From the NCBI RefSeq assembly GCF_029836165.1, contig NZ_JAOEBG010000003.1, forward strand, positions 124,001 to 188,000: a stretch of DNA of 64,000 bases. The letters are read 5' to 3'. Source of the DNA: Pseudomonas sp. GD04091. Lineage in GTDB: Bacteria; Pseudomonadota; Gammaproteobacteria; Pseudomonadales; Pseudomonadaceae. The notes under the pieces are model-generated. The model saw only the letters and a list, made by a program, of their open reading frames with translations, had not been told where the DNA came from and did no database searches. Below, piece after piece: positions 42,697-51,555 of this stretch. The position numbers and the translations under genes were made by a program. Each line of letters begins with the position of its first letter. Positions within the stretch are counted from its first letter, which is position 1.

Positions 42697-44031
42697 TCAC
42701 CCCCGAATCGCCCAGAAGGCCAGGTTCAGGCCGGGGAACTCGCCGGCGACGTAGAAGGCGAAGCCCCCGGAATGCTGCAGTTGCTTCCAGTGCTCGCTGC
42801 CCCGGTCGAGTTCGAAGTAGGTGGACCCGGCATGGAACGGAATCTGCCGAGGCGCCACCGGCAGCGGCAACAGGCCGATACCCGGCAGTTGCAGGTTGAC
42901 CAGGTCGCGGATGTGTTCCACCGAGCCGATCTTGCTCTGCTGGCCGAAGCGGCTGCGCAAGGTTTCGCTGGGCACGTCGGCGCGCACCACGAGAATGAAG
43001 CTGGCGCTGTCGAGCAGGCTGCGGTCGGCGAGCATGCCGACGTGGATGCCGTAGGCCTTCTCCACCAGGGGGATGGCCACGGCCTTGCTGTCGATCAGCA
43101 TCGACAGGGCATCGCGCAGGGCGGCCATGACCGGGGCGAAGGTCGCCGCCAGGTCGTCGTGCTGGTACACCGGGTAGCTTTCCGGGCGACGCCCGTCACG
43201 GGTGAAGGTGGCGAATTCACCGGCCAGGGCCACCAGCTCGCTATACAGGCGCTCCGGGTGCAGCGGGGTCAGCTGGTTGAGGTGTTCGACCAACGGCTGC
43301 GCGCGGTTGACCAGTTGCAGCAGCATGAAGTCGGCGATCTCCGAGGCGCCGCCGTTGGCCGAGGCCACCACGCGCCCGGCCAGGGCTTCGCCACGCTGGT
43401 GCAGCAGGCCCAGCAGCTCGCCACGAAAACTCGACAGCACGTTGCTGGCGCAGACATCGAGCAGCGGCGGGATGTAGCTGTCGTCCAGCACCAGGGCGCG
43501 GTCGGCGCGTTTTTCGCGGATACGCACCACCCCCAGCGCGGCATAGTCGCTCAGGCCATCCTCGGCGCGCAGCAGGCGCAGGGCGCGGCTGCCCAGGGCC
43601 AACGGCGCGCGGTTTTCGAACGGGGCGTTGTCGTCACGTACTTCGCTGATACGGCTGACATAGCGCGCGCCATCGAGCGCGTCGCCGTCATCGACGGTAT
43701 CGCGGGCGCCGGCACGCTTGAGCGGCAGGCCCAGGTAGATCACGCCGTCGCGCAGCGCGTCGGGAATCTCCAGCGGCGCCGGCGGCAGGTCGTCGCGCGG
43801 GATATCGAACGGCGTGCCGTCGGGCAGCAGGCCACGGGCACTGAGGATCGCCAGCTTGCCCTGGGCCAGCAGGCCCTGGTCGACGAGCAGCTCGCAGAAG
43901 CCCCAGGCGGCAGCGCTGAGCGGCCGACTGCGGGCATCGACGAAGTTTTCCAGGTAGCGGTCGTGCTGCTGGAAGTGCTGGGTCGTGATGAACATCCCTT
44001 CCGACCAGACCACGCGATTGTTCCAGGACAT
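42697..44031 (-). CDS. tssK: TssK baseplate adaptor
   Basis: 444 residues beginning MSWNNRVVWSEGMFITTQHF, the standard TssK start, with QQHDRYLENFVDARSRPLS and the C-terminal receptor-binding-like part. It joins the baseplate wedge (TssEFG) to the TssJLM membrane complex. It lies 15 bp after tssJ. Confidence 0.96.
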   Translation of the reverse strand: MSWNNRVVWSEGMFITTQHFQQHDRYLENFVDARSRPLSAAAWGFCELLVDQGLLAQGKLAILSARGLLPDGTPFDIPRDDLPPAPLEIPDALRDGVIYLGLPLKRAGARDTVDDGDALDGARYVSRISEVRDDNAPFENRAPLALGSRALRLLRAEDGLSDYAALGVVRIREKRADRALVLDDSYIPPLLDVCASNVLSSFRGELLGLLHQRGEALAGRVVASANGGASEIADFMLLQLVNRAQPLVEHLNQLTPLHPERLYSELVALAGEFATFTRDGRRPESYPVYQHDDLAATFAPVMAALRDALSMLIDSKAVAIPLVEKAYGIHVGMLADRSLLDSASFILVVRADVPSETLRSRFGQQSKIGSVEHIRDLVNLQLPGIGLLPLPVAPRQIPFHAGSTYFELDRGSEHWKQLQHSGGFAFYVAGEFPGLNLAFWAIRG

Positions 44032-44046
44032 GGTTTCTCCGATTGC

Positions 44047-44544
44047 CTAGCGGGCAGGCTCAGGTTGTGGGGTGGCCACGGCGCTGCGCACGGCACGCAC
44101 ATCGAGGCTGATCTGATAGTCGCGGGGCGGCACCGGCAGCACGCTGCGCCACTGGGCCTGGTCGACCTCGCGGTAGCCGACCACCAGGCCGACCTGGCGC
44201 GTGGCCGGGTCCAGCGGGCGCTCCAGACGCAGTTGCTCGCCGGGCTGGAGCAGGACTTCGTCCTGGTCGATCAGGTCGGCGGCCAGGGTGGCCTGGGCGC
44301 GTTCGGCAAGGGCGAAGTAGTCGGCGCGGGCGAAGGCGGCGCTGTTCTTCAGCTCGTAGATGCGCACCCGCACCGGCGCGGGCAGGCCGCTGGCGCCAGG
44401 GTTGAGGCCGGCGGCGGCGCTGAAGTACAGGGTGATGCCCGAAGCCGCCGCTGCCTCGACGGGGGCGGCCTCGCTCGGCGTGTCCTTGCTGCAGGCACTG
44501 AGCAGCACCATGGCCAGGGCTGCGATCAGTCGTGTTGCACTCAT
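44047..44544 (-). CDS. tssJ: TssJ outer-membrane lipoprotein
   Basis: 165 residues from ATG 44544 (AGGACG just upstream; an ATG at 44556 is the alternative). Signal with lipobox LLSAC, then a transthyretin-like beta-sandwich (ITLYFSAAAGLNPGASGLPA, PVRVRIYELKN, SLDVRAVRSA). It binds the periplasmic end of TssM. Frames extending upstream of 44556 are shadows of fha. Confidence 0.93.
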   Translation of the reverse strand: MSATRLIAALAMVLLSACSKDTPSEAAPVEAAAASGITLYFSAAAGLNPGASGLPAPVRVRIYELKNSAAFARADYFALAERAQATLAADLIDQDEVLLQPGEQLRLERPLDPATRQVGLVVGYREVDQAQWRSVLPVPPRDYQISLDVRAVRSAVATPQPEPAR

Positions 44545-44593
44545 GCTCGTCCTCATGACGTCTTGTGTTCTTCCTAAATCCCGGGCGCTGGCC

Positions 44594-45928
44594 TCAGGTA
44601 CGTTGCAATCGGCTGCCGTGGGCCTCGTAGGCGCGGCTGAATTCGCGGCCGAACAAGTCCTGGAAGTCGTCCTCGGCTTCCCGGGAAATCTGGCTGTAGA
44701 GCTCGGTGAACTGCTGCCAGCAATGGGCCTGGCGCGAGCCGCCGAAAATTTTCGCCAGCCCGGCGGCCGGCGCCAGGCGCTCCTCCAGGCGGGCCGGTTC
44801 GAAACGCTGGAGCAGGTGCTTGATGGCCGCCTCCACGCCCGCCATGACCGCCAACTGATGGGCGCGCAGGTCGTCGAAGCTGTCTCGCACCGCCTGGTCC
44901 GGGGCCATGAACGCCTGGTTGCCCTCGCGCAGCAGCAACAGCAGCGCCTCGTCAACGTTGGGGGCGAACTTCAGCGGGTTGTTGCGCACCGGGGCGATGG
45001 TGGTCTGCTGCATGCGGAACTCGCCCTTCAGGCTGCTGCGCGCGCGCAGCACATCGATCAGGCCCTCGACCATCAGCCGGTAGCTGCGGCCGATGGCCTC
45101 CATCTGCGCGGCGGCGTCGGCCGCGTCGATGCGCAGCTGCTCGATGCCCGCGCCACGCAGGAACGCCTGGAGCAGCGCGTCGCTGGCGACAGGCTGGGCA
45201 GGGACCGGTTGGGCAGGAGCAGGCGCGGGCAGGGGCGACGCGACGGCAGACGCCTGCGGTGCAATGACCGGAGCAGCCCGTGGGGCGGGCGCCGGTGTTT
45301 CGTCGCACAGGTCCCAGTCGGCCGGGATCACACCTGGCGCGGGGGCCGGCTCGGGCGGCGGCGCAACCGGCGTGGGTGGGCGAAAGTCATGCTGCTGGGC
45401 CGGCACATGATCGGGCTGGCTGATCGGCGGCACACTGGAGGGACCGAGAAAGTCGAACAGATCCGGCAGGGTATCGTGGCTCGACGCGCCTTGCAGGAAA
45501 GCGGCGGGCGCGCCAGCGATGGGTGCGTTCGGGGTGGCCAGTTGATTGGCCATCAACGCTTCGAAACTGTGGACGTCGGGTTGTCCGGCGAGCGGGATCG
45601 ACAGGCCGGAATCGATCCGTGCCTGGATCTCGTAATCGCCAATTCGAATAACTTCGCCATCCATCAGCGGTTCGCTGTTGCCACGCCGCAGTCGGATGCC
45701 GGCATGCACCAATTCCACACCGTTGGTGCTGTTATCGGTCAGATAATAGCGACCCTCCTTGAACTGGATCACACAATGTTTCGAGGAAACAAGGCGCTCT
45801 GGATCGGGCAATACCCAATCATTATCCGCCGCGCGCCCAACACTGATGGCACCGGTTTCCAGCAACTTCTCCGGGCATTGCCCAGGGGTAATCTTGTGGT
45901 AGCTGGTAATAGTCAGGCAAAGTGCCAT
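44594..45928 (-). CDS. fha: Fha: FHA-domain target of PpkA
   Basis: 444 residues. N-terminal FHA domain (ISVGRAADNDWVLPDPERLV, SSKHCVIQF, LTDNSTNGVELV: the GR, SxxH and NG signature). A proline/alanine-rich linker of about 110 residues (~155-265) follows, then a conserved C-terminal T6SS domain with the 'FAPNVDEALLLLLREG' and FGREFSRAYEAH motifs. The second of two adjacent ATGs is preferred because AAGGAGG is 4 nt upstream of it. It is the first gene of the leftward operon and is expected to be phosphorylated by PpkA to assemble the machine. Confidence 0.93.
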   Translation of the reverse strand: MALCLTITSYHKITPGQCPEKLLETGAISVGRAADNDWVLPDPERLVSSKHCVIQFKEGRYYLTDNSTNGVELVHAGIRLRRGNSEPLMDGEVIRIGDYEIQARIDSGLSIPLAGQPDVHSFEALMANQLATPNAPIAGAPAAFLQGASSHDTLPDLFDFLGPSSVPPISQPDHVPAQQHDFRPPTPVAPPPEPAPAPGVIPADWDLCDETPAPAPRAAPVIAPQASAVASPLPAPAPAQPVPAQPVASDALLQAFLRGAGIEQLRIDAADAAAQMEAIGRSYRLMVEGLIDVLRARSSLKGEFRMQQTTIAPVRNNPLKFAPNVDEALLLLLREGNQAFMAPDQAVRDSFDDLRAHQLAVMAGVEAAIKHLLQRFEPARLEERLAPAAGLAKIFGGSRQAHCWQQFTELYSQISREAEDDFQDLFGREFSRAYEAHGSRLQRT

Positions 45929-45964
45929 CATGCCTCCTTGCATATATATGAAGCGCTTATCCAT

Positions 45965-46325
45965 TCAAATGAATGGATGGACAAGCCCGACCCTACTGAT
46001 CGCTGAAAGCCTTGAAATCAAAGGCCTGCAAACCATCAATCATCATCCGGAAGGTCGTATTAAACCCTATTGGAAAGGCACTTTGATGGCACCTGACCAA
46101 TGGCCGTGAATACCTGCCAACTGGTTCACAGTCACTATTCGCGGCGGCTAGCTTACCTTGACAGCAATTTGGAAATAAACCATAAATGCGCAACTTGAGA
46201 GTGTCATGGTGATATCACACTGATATCAACTTCGCATTCTTTGACAAGTTTGTGCGCGCGTTCACACTTTGCAACTTTGCGCATAGCAAGCCCTCGCCAA
46301 GGGCCGATATGGAGATCGAATTCTG
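45965..46325. promoter_or_regulatory. Divergent T6SS promoter region
   Basis: About 360 bp, AT-richer than the flanks. It contains TGATATCA-CAC-TGATATCA (46210-46228), two identical 8-bp palindromes 11 bp apart. A consensus -35 TTGACA at 46241-46246 lies 12 bp further on and faces tssA, with only a weak -10 (CACTTT or ACACTT). The geometry suggests an activator-dependent promoter. No -12/-24 element could be found on either strand. Confidence 0.5.
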
Positions 46326-47357
46326 GTGAACTCGCCGCTGCTGCTCGCCGCTGTTTCCGCAGACTTTCCCTGCGGCGACGACCTCGAATACGACCCCGAC
46401 TTCCTGCAACTGGAGCGTGATGCCCAGGGCCGCCCCGAGCGCGTGATGGGCGACGCCGTGCAGGCCGCCGAACCGCCCCAGTGGCGCGATATCGACCAGG
46501 CCTGCACCAGCCTGCTGCAACGCAGCAAGGACCTGCGCATCACCCACTTCCTGGTCCAGGCCAACCTGGCCCTGCACGGCCTGCCGGGCCTGGCCGCCAG
46601 TCTCGAATTGATCCGCGACCTGCTGGGCGAGTACTGGCTGTACCTGCATCCGCAGCTGGACGCCGCCGACGACAACGACCCCACCGTGCGCGTCAACGCC
46701 CTGGCCGGCCTCACCTGCGACACCAACATCGCCCTGCTGCGCGACGCCGTGCTGGTGCGCTCGCGCGCCTTCGGCCCGGTGACCCTGCGCGCCGCCCTGC
46801 ATGCCGCGGGCGTGCAGCATTTCGCCAGCGAGCAACTGAGCGCCGAGGAACTGGCCGCCGCCCTGCGCGACGCCGACCCCGAGCAGCTTGCGCAATGTCG
46901 CCAGGCCCTGCAGCTGGCCCGCGAAGCCCTGGACGCCATCGAAAGCCGGGTCAATGACCAGGTCGGCTCGGCCAGCGGCGTCGACCTGTCCGCGTTGCGC
47001 CAGCCGCTGCGCCTGGTCCAGCAGGTGCTGGCCGACTACAGCCCCGAGGGCGCCGCCCCTGCCGACAGCGCTACGGACGAGCCGGCGCACGGCGCCGACG
47101 ACGACCCGCAGCCAGCCCCGGTCGCCACGGCCCGCCCCACGGCGCGGCCAGGCGAAATCAACAGCCGCGACGACGTCCTGCAAAGCCTTGAACGCCTGCT
47201 GCAGTACTACGCCCGCCACGAGCCCTCCAGCCCGCTGCCGGTGCTGCTGCGCCGGGCGAAGAACCTGGTCGACGCCGATTTCGCGACCATCGTCCGCGAC
47301 CTGATCCCCGACGGTCTGTCGCAATTCGAGAACCTGCGCGGCCCCGAAGGCGACTGA
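46326..47357 (+). CDS. tssA: TssA with ImpA N-terminal domain
   Basis: 343 residues from GTG 46326 (GGAG 10-13 nt upstream). The N-terminal ImpA domain is clear (PCGDDLEYDPDFLQLERDAQ, WRDIDQACTSLLQRSKDLRI, YWLYLHPQLDAADDNDPTVR). The C-terminal domain is short (INSRDDVLQSLERLLQYYAR, HEPSSPLPVLLRRAKNLVDA, FATIVRDLIPDG), the baseplate-associated short TssA type. First gene of the rightward operon. Confidence 0.94.
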   Translation: MNSPLLLAAVSADFPCGDDLEYDPDFLQLERDAQGRPERVMGDAVQAAEPPQWRDIDQACTSLLQRSKDLRITHFLVQANLALHGLPGLAASLELIRDLLGEYWLYLHPQLDAADDNDPTVRVNALAGLTCDTNIALLRDAVLVRSRAFGPVTLRAALHAAGVQHFASEQLSAEELAAALRDADPEQLAQCRQALQLAREALDAIESRVNDQVGSASGVDLSALRQPLRLVQQVLADYSPEGAAPADSATDEPAHGADDDPQPAPVATARPTARPGEINSRDDVLQSLERLLQYYARHEPSSPLPVLLRRAKNLVDADFATIVRDLIPDGLSQFENLRGPEGD

Positions 47358-47429
47358 CGCCTCGACGCCGCTTAAACACCGACGCCCGCAACGAACAGAG
47401 CCGCCGCATCGGCGACCAGGAGGAACAAC

Positions 47430-47945
47430 GTGGCGAAAGACAGCTCCCAGAAATTCATCGCGCGCAACCGTGCGCCACGGGTGCAGATCGAGTACGACGT
47501 CGAGCTGTACGGCGCCGAGAAGAAGGTCCAGCTGCCGTTCGTCATGGGCGTGCTCTCCGACCTCGCCGGCAAGCCCGCCGAACCGCTGCCGGCGGTGGCC
47601 GACCGCAAGTTCCTGGAAGTCGACGTCGACAACTTCGACTCGCGCCTGAAGGCCATGAAGCCCCGCGTGGCATTCAACGTGCCCAACGAACTGACCGGTG
47701 AAGGCAACCTGAGCCTGGACATCACCTTCGAAAGCATGGACGACTTCAGCCCCGCCGCCGTGGCGCGCAAGGTCGACGCCTTGAACCAGCTACTCGAGGC
47801 CCGCACCCAGCTGGCCAACCTGCTGACCTACATGGACGGCAAGACCGGCGCCGAGGAGATCATCCTCAAGGCGATCAAGGACGAGGCCCTGCTCCAGGCC
47901 CTGGCCAGCGCGCCGAAACCCGCCGACACCGAGCCGAAGGCCTGA
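47430..47945 (+). CDS. tssB: TssB sheath small subunit
   Basis: 171 residues from GTG 47430 with GGAGGA 8 nt before. RAPRVQIEYDVELYGAEKKV, LPFVMGVLSDLAGKP and FNVPNELTGEG are hallmark TssB (VipA) sequences. It forms the contractile sheath with TssC, 11 bp downstream. Confidence 0.96.
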   Translation: MAKDSSQKFIARNRAPRVQIEYDVELYGAEKKVQLPFVMGVLSDLAGKPAEPLPAVADRKFLEVDVDNFDSRLKAMKPRVAFNVPNELTGEGNLSLDITFESMDDFSPAAVARKVDALNQLLEARTQLANLLTYMDGKTGAEEIILKAIKDEALLQALASAPKPADTEPKA

Positions 47946-47956
47946 GGAGACCGACC

Positions 47957-49450
47957 ATGAACGATCCGTTGCGCGACAGCCAGGCCCCCCAGGCGGCCAC
48001 CCAGGACCCGAGCGACTTCGCCAGCCTGCTGCTGCAGGAATTCAAGCCCAAGACCGAGCGGGCCAAGGAAGCCGTCCAGAGCGCCGTACGCACCCTTGCC
48101 GAGCAGGCCCTGGCGCAGACCAACCTGGTGTCCAACGATGCCATCGGTTCGATCGAGCAGATCATCGCCGCCATCGACGCCAAGCTCACCGCCCAGGTCA
48201 ACCAGATCATCCACCACGATGATTTCCAGCAGCTGGAAAGCGCCTGGCGTGGCCTGCACTACCTGGTCAACAACACCGAGAGCGACGAGCAGCTGAAGAT
48301 TCGCGTGCTCAACATCTCGAAGAACGACCTGCACAAGACCCTGAAGAAATTCAAGGGCACTGCCTGGGACCAGAGCCCGATCTTCAAGAAGCTCTACGAA
48401 GAAGAGTACGGCCAGTTCGGTGGCGAGCCCTACGGCTGCCTGGTGGGCGACTACTACTTCGACCAGTCGCCGCCGGATGTCGAGCTGCTGGGCGAGGTGT
48501 CCAAGGTCTGCGCCTCGATGCACGCGCCGTTCATCTCCGCCGCCTCGCCGACGGTGATGGGCATGGGCTCGTGGCAGGAGCTGTCCAACCCCCGCGACCT
48601 GACCAAGATCTTCACCACCCCGGAGTACGCCGGCTGGCGCTCGCTGCGTGAGTCGGAAGACTCGCGCTACATCGGCCTGACCATGCCGCGCTTCCTGGCG
48701 CGCCTGCCTTACGGCGCCAAGACCGACCCGGTCGAGGCCTTCGCCTTCGAGGAAGACACCGACGGCGCCGACAGCAGCAAGTACACCTGGGCCAACGCCG
48801 CCTACGCCATGGCGGTGAACATCAACCGCTCGTTCAAGCACTACGGCTGGTGCTCGCGCATCCGTGGCGTGGAATCGGGCGGCGAAGTGCAGGGCCTGCC
48901 GGCGCACACCTTCCCCACCGACGACGGTGGCGTGGACATGAAGTGCCCGACCGAGATCGCCATTTCCGACCGCCGCGAGGCGGAGCTTGCGAAAAACGGC
49001 TTCATGCCGCTGCTGCACAAGAAGAACACCGACTTCGCCGCCTTCATCGGCGCCCAGTCGCTGCAGAAACCGGCCGAATACGACGACCCGGACGCCACCG
49101 CCAACGCCAACCTGGCCGCGCGCCTGCCGTACCTGTTCGCCACCTGCCGCTTCGCCCATTACCTGAAGTGCATCGTTCGCGACAAGATCGGCTCGTTCAA
49201 GGAAAAGGACGAGATGCAGCGCTGGCTGCAGGACTGGATCCTCAACTACGTCGACGGCGACCCGGCGCACTCCACCGAGACCACCAAGGCCCAGCATCCG
49301 CTGGCGGCCGCCGAAGTGGTGGTCGAGGAAGTCGAGGGCAACCCGGGTTACTACAACTCGCGCTTCTACCTGCGCCCGCACTACCAGCTCGAAGGGCTGA
49401 CCGTGTCGCTGCGCCTGGTGTCGAAGCTGCCTTCGGCCAAGAGCGCCTGA
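47957..49450 (+). CDS. tssC: TssC sheath large subunit
   Basis: 497 residues, TssC (VipB). Diagnostic parts: [55 protein letters not shown] and [18 protein letters not shown]. Follows tssB in the same operon. A REPIN separates it from hcp. Confidence 0.97.
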   Translation: MNDPLRDSQAPQAATQDPSDFASLLLQEFKPKTERAKEAVQSAVRTLAEQALAQTNLVSNDAIGSIEQIIAAIDAKLTAQVNQIIHHDDFQQLESAWRGLHYLVNNTESDEQLKIRVLNISKNDLHKTLKKFKGTAWDQSPIFKKLYEEEYGQFGGEPYGCLVGDYYFDQSPPDVELLGEVSKVCASMHAPFISAASPTVMGMGSWQELSNPRDLTKIFTTPEYAGWRSLRESEDSRYIGLTMPRFLARLPYGAKTDPVEAFAFEEDTDGADSSKYTWANAAYAMAVNINRSFKHYGWCSRIRGVESGGEVQGLPAHTFPTDDGGVDMKCPTEIAISDRREAELAKNGFMPLLHKKNTDFAAFIGAQSLQKPAEYDDPDATANANLAARLPYLFATCRFAHYLKCIVRDKIGSFKEKDEMQRWLQDWILNYVDGDPAHSTETTKAQHPLAAAEVVVEEVEGNPGYYNSRFYLRPHYQLEGLTVSLRLVSKLPSAKSA

Positions 49451-49459
49451 CGACTTTGG

Positions 49460-49588
49460 GGCCGCTCCGCGGCCCTTTCGCGACGCAAGGCCGCTCCTGC
49501 ACAGAGGGCCGATGTCGTGTGTTGAGTGAGAGACCGACGCAGCTTCTGTAGGAGCGGCCTTGCGTCGCGAAAGGGCTGCGAAGCAGCC
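49460..49588. repeat. REPIN between tssC and hcp
   Basis: Two REP units in opposite orientation (left 49460-49503, right 49545-49588) sharing CCCTTTCGCGACGCAAGGC and CCGCTCCT-type blocks, 41 bp apart. Same family as the element at 42561. Confidence 0.88.
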
Positions 49589-49633
49589 CAACTGGACCAA
49601 ACCGCCAACCTGACGCGAAATCCCGAGGACATC

Positions 49634-50122
49634 ATGGCTGTAGATATTTTCATCAAGATCGGCGACATCAAGGGCGAGTCCCAGGACAAGGCCCACAAGG
49701 ACGAAATCGACGTGCTCAACTGGAGCTGGGGCATGTCCCAGTCCGGCAACATGCACATGGGCAGCGGCGGCGGCTCGGGCAAGGTCAACATCCAGGACCT
49801 GTCGATCACCAAGTACATCGACAAGTCCAGCCCCAACCTGATGGCCCACTGCTCCAGCGGCAAGCACATCGACAAGGTCAAGCTCACCGTGCGCAAGGCC
49901 GGCGGGGAAAACCAGGTCGAGTACCTGATCATCAACCTCGAAGAGGTGATCATCAGCTCGCTGAGCACCGGCGGCTCGGGCAGCGATGACCGCCTGACCG
50001 AGAACGTGACCCTGAACTTCGCCAAGGTCACCGTCGACTATCAACCGCAGAAAGCCGACGGCACCAAGGAAGGCGGCCCGATCAAGTACGGCTGGAACAT
50101 CCGCTCCAACGTCAAGATCTGA
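49634..50122 (+). CDS. hcp: Hcp tube protein
   Basis: 162 residues starting MAVDIFIKIGDIKGESQDKA, the canonical Hcp start, with DVLNWSWGMSQSGNMHMGSG and VEYLIINLEEVIISSLSTGG. Hexamers stack to form the inner tube and carry effectors in the lumen. ATG 49634 is chosen; the upstream open frame is REPIN sequence. It is followed after 73 bp by a small amidase effector gene. Confidence 0.97.
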   Translation: MAVDIFIKIGDIKGESQDKAHKDEIDVLNWSWGMSQSGNMHMGSGGGSGKVNIQDLSITKYIDKSSPNLMAHCSSGKHIDKVKLTVRKAGGENQVEYLIINLEEVIISSLSTGGSGSDDRLTENVTLNFAKVTVDYQPQKADGTKEGGPIKYGWNIRSNVKI

Positions 50123-50195
50123 CCGACCGCGCCCGCGCTGCCTGAGGCCGCGTGGGTGCCCTCCCCGCACACGTCACCCGCCCACGGTGGACATC

Positions 50196-50630
50196 ATGGC
50201 CAAGCCTTCTTTCATCAACCTGTGGAACGCCTATCCAAAAGTGTCCTCACCCTGCGATGGCCCCTGGGACAACCAGTGCGCCATCCGCATGAGCATCGCA
50301 CTCAATGGCGAGATGAGCATCAAGGTCAACAAGTCGACCTATACCGAGCCCAAGTGCGCCCATGGCCACGCCCGTGGCGCGGAGTCCCTGGCCAACTGGC
50401 TGGAAAGGCGGCTGTTCTACCCGCTGAAGATCGCCGGTAGCGCTCAGGCCCGCGCCCAGCTCAGCACCAAGACCGGGATCATCTTCTACCGCAATTGCTA
50501 TGCGCGTAACGGGCAACGCTGGGAGGACCGCTCGGGCGATCATATCGACCTGTGGAACCGCGGCCTGACCAAGGGCTTCAATGACGACGCGTACCAGTCC
50601 CAGGCGGTCTGGTTCTGGGAGCTGACATGA
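50196..50630 (+). CDS. tae4: Tae4-family amidase effector
   Basis: 144 residues. Start FINLWNAYPKVSSPCDGPWD, then NQCAIRMSIALNG with catalytic Cys28, and GDHIDLWNRG with His116 and Asp118: the Tae4 cysteine-histidine(-aspartate) amidase signature. Tae4 enzymes cut peptidoglycan peptides in the periplasm of target cells. It has no signal peptide, as expected for T6SS delivery; the position after hcp suits Hcp-lumen transport. Its stop overlaps the immunity gene start by 4 bp. Confidence 0.9.
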   Translation: MAKPSFINLWNAYPKVSSPCDGPWDNQCAIRMSIALNGEMSIKVNKSTYTEPKCAHGHARGAESLANWLERRLFYPLKIAGSAQARAQLSTKTGIIFYRNCYARNGQRWEDRSGDHIDLWNRGLTKGFNDDAYQSQAVWFWELT

Positions 50631-51046
50631 AGCGCCTGAGCCTGGCCGGCCTGCTGCTGATGGGCCTGAGCGCCTGCGCCGACGCCGATAACCCGGGGCT
50701 GCTGACCCAGGCCACGATGGGCAGTACGCCAGTCAGCCTGAGCGAACGGGCCGGCCAGTGCGTCCTCAGCCAGGGCGATCAGAGCCTGGCGCTGGACATG
50801 CAGTGGCCGTGCAGCCTGAGCCCGAATCGCGCCGGCGAGGCCCGGGTCGAGCAGTTCAACGGCGTGCCGATCGTGCTGGTGACCCACGTGCGGCCGCACC
50901 CGACCCTCAACGGCGAATGCCTGAAGACCTCCCGCGCCGTGCGCCTGACCCAGACAGGCCTCGAAGCTTCGATCGCGGCGCCAAGCGCGTCGTGCGACAC
51001 CGGCGTCGAGGACCAGAAGAACTTCGTGGGGCTGTTCCAGTGGTAG
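50627..51046 (+). CDS. Lipoprotein, probable immunity to the Tae4 effector
   Basis: 139 residues: signal with lipobox LSAC (~15-18), then a mature part with four cysteines (GQCVLS, WPCSLS, NGECLK, ASCDTG) and beta-strand-like sequence. Translational coupling to tae4 and the periplasmic location argue for an immunity role. I do not recognise the helical Tai4 family in it, so it may be another immunity type. The last codons overlap the tssE start. Confidence 0.65.
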   Translation: MKRLSLAGLLLMGLSACADADNPGLLTQATMGSTPVSLSERAGQCVLSQGDQSLALDMQWPCSLSPNRAGEARVEQFNGVPIVLVTHVRPHPTLNGECLKTSRAVRLTQTGLEASIAAPSASCDTGVEDQKNFVGLFQW

Positions 51047-51555
51047 CCGAAATCGCCACCCGCGACCGCCTGCAGCCCTCGCTGCTGGATCGCCTGACCG
51101 ACGATGACCCGGGCAACCCGCAGGAAGCCCCCGACAAGCGCGTGCTCAGCCTGCAGCAACTCAAGGCCTCGGTATTGCGCGACCTGGCCTGGCTGCTCAA
51201 CACCACGTCCCTGCTGGACAGCCACGACACCCTGAACACCCCGGCCGGCGTCTCAGTGGTCAACTACGGCCTGCCGGCCCTGGCCGGCAACAGCGCGTCG
51301 AACATCGACCTGGCCGCGCTGGAGCGCATCATCCACCAGGCCATCGCCACCTACGAGCCACGCATCCTCGCCCATACCCTGAAAGTACGCGCGCAGGCGG
51401 CGCCCGGCGAAATGAACGCCAACGCCCTGAGCTTCGAGATCGAGGGCGACCTGTGGGCCCAGCCGGCGGCCCTGCCCCTGCTGCTGCAGACCGATGTCGA
51501 CCTGGAGTCCGGCCATGTGCGCGTGGCCCCCGCCGAACGCCGGAGGCGTGCATGA
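51040..51555 (+). CDS. tssE: TssE baseplate protein (gp25-like)
   Basis: 171 residues from a GTG at 51040 that overlaps the end of the immunity gene (7 bp). [18 protein letters not shown] at the start and [28 protein letters not shown] and [12 protein letters not shown] are typical of TssE, the T4 gp25 relative. The longer upstream frame is a shadow of the immunity gene. Confidence 0.93.
   Translation: MVAEIATRDRLQPSLLDRLTDDDPGNPQEAPDKRVLSLQQLKASVLRDLAWLLNTTSLLDSHDTLNTPAGVSVVNYGLPALAGNSASNIDLAALERIIHQAIATYEPRILAHTLKVRAQAAPGEMNANALSFEIEGDLWAQPAALPLLLQTDVDLESGHVRVAPAERRRRA

Noticed and set aside
45965..46325. Sigma-54 promoter for the T6SS operons
   Set aside because: TGGCAC occurs but the GC of the -12 element is missing at the right spacing on either strand.
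47828..50170. 780-codon leftward frame across tssC and hcp
   Set aside because: Crosses a REPIN and two intact T6SS genes on the other strand; protein is shadow-like.
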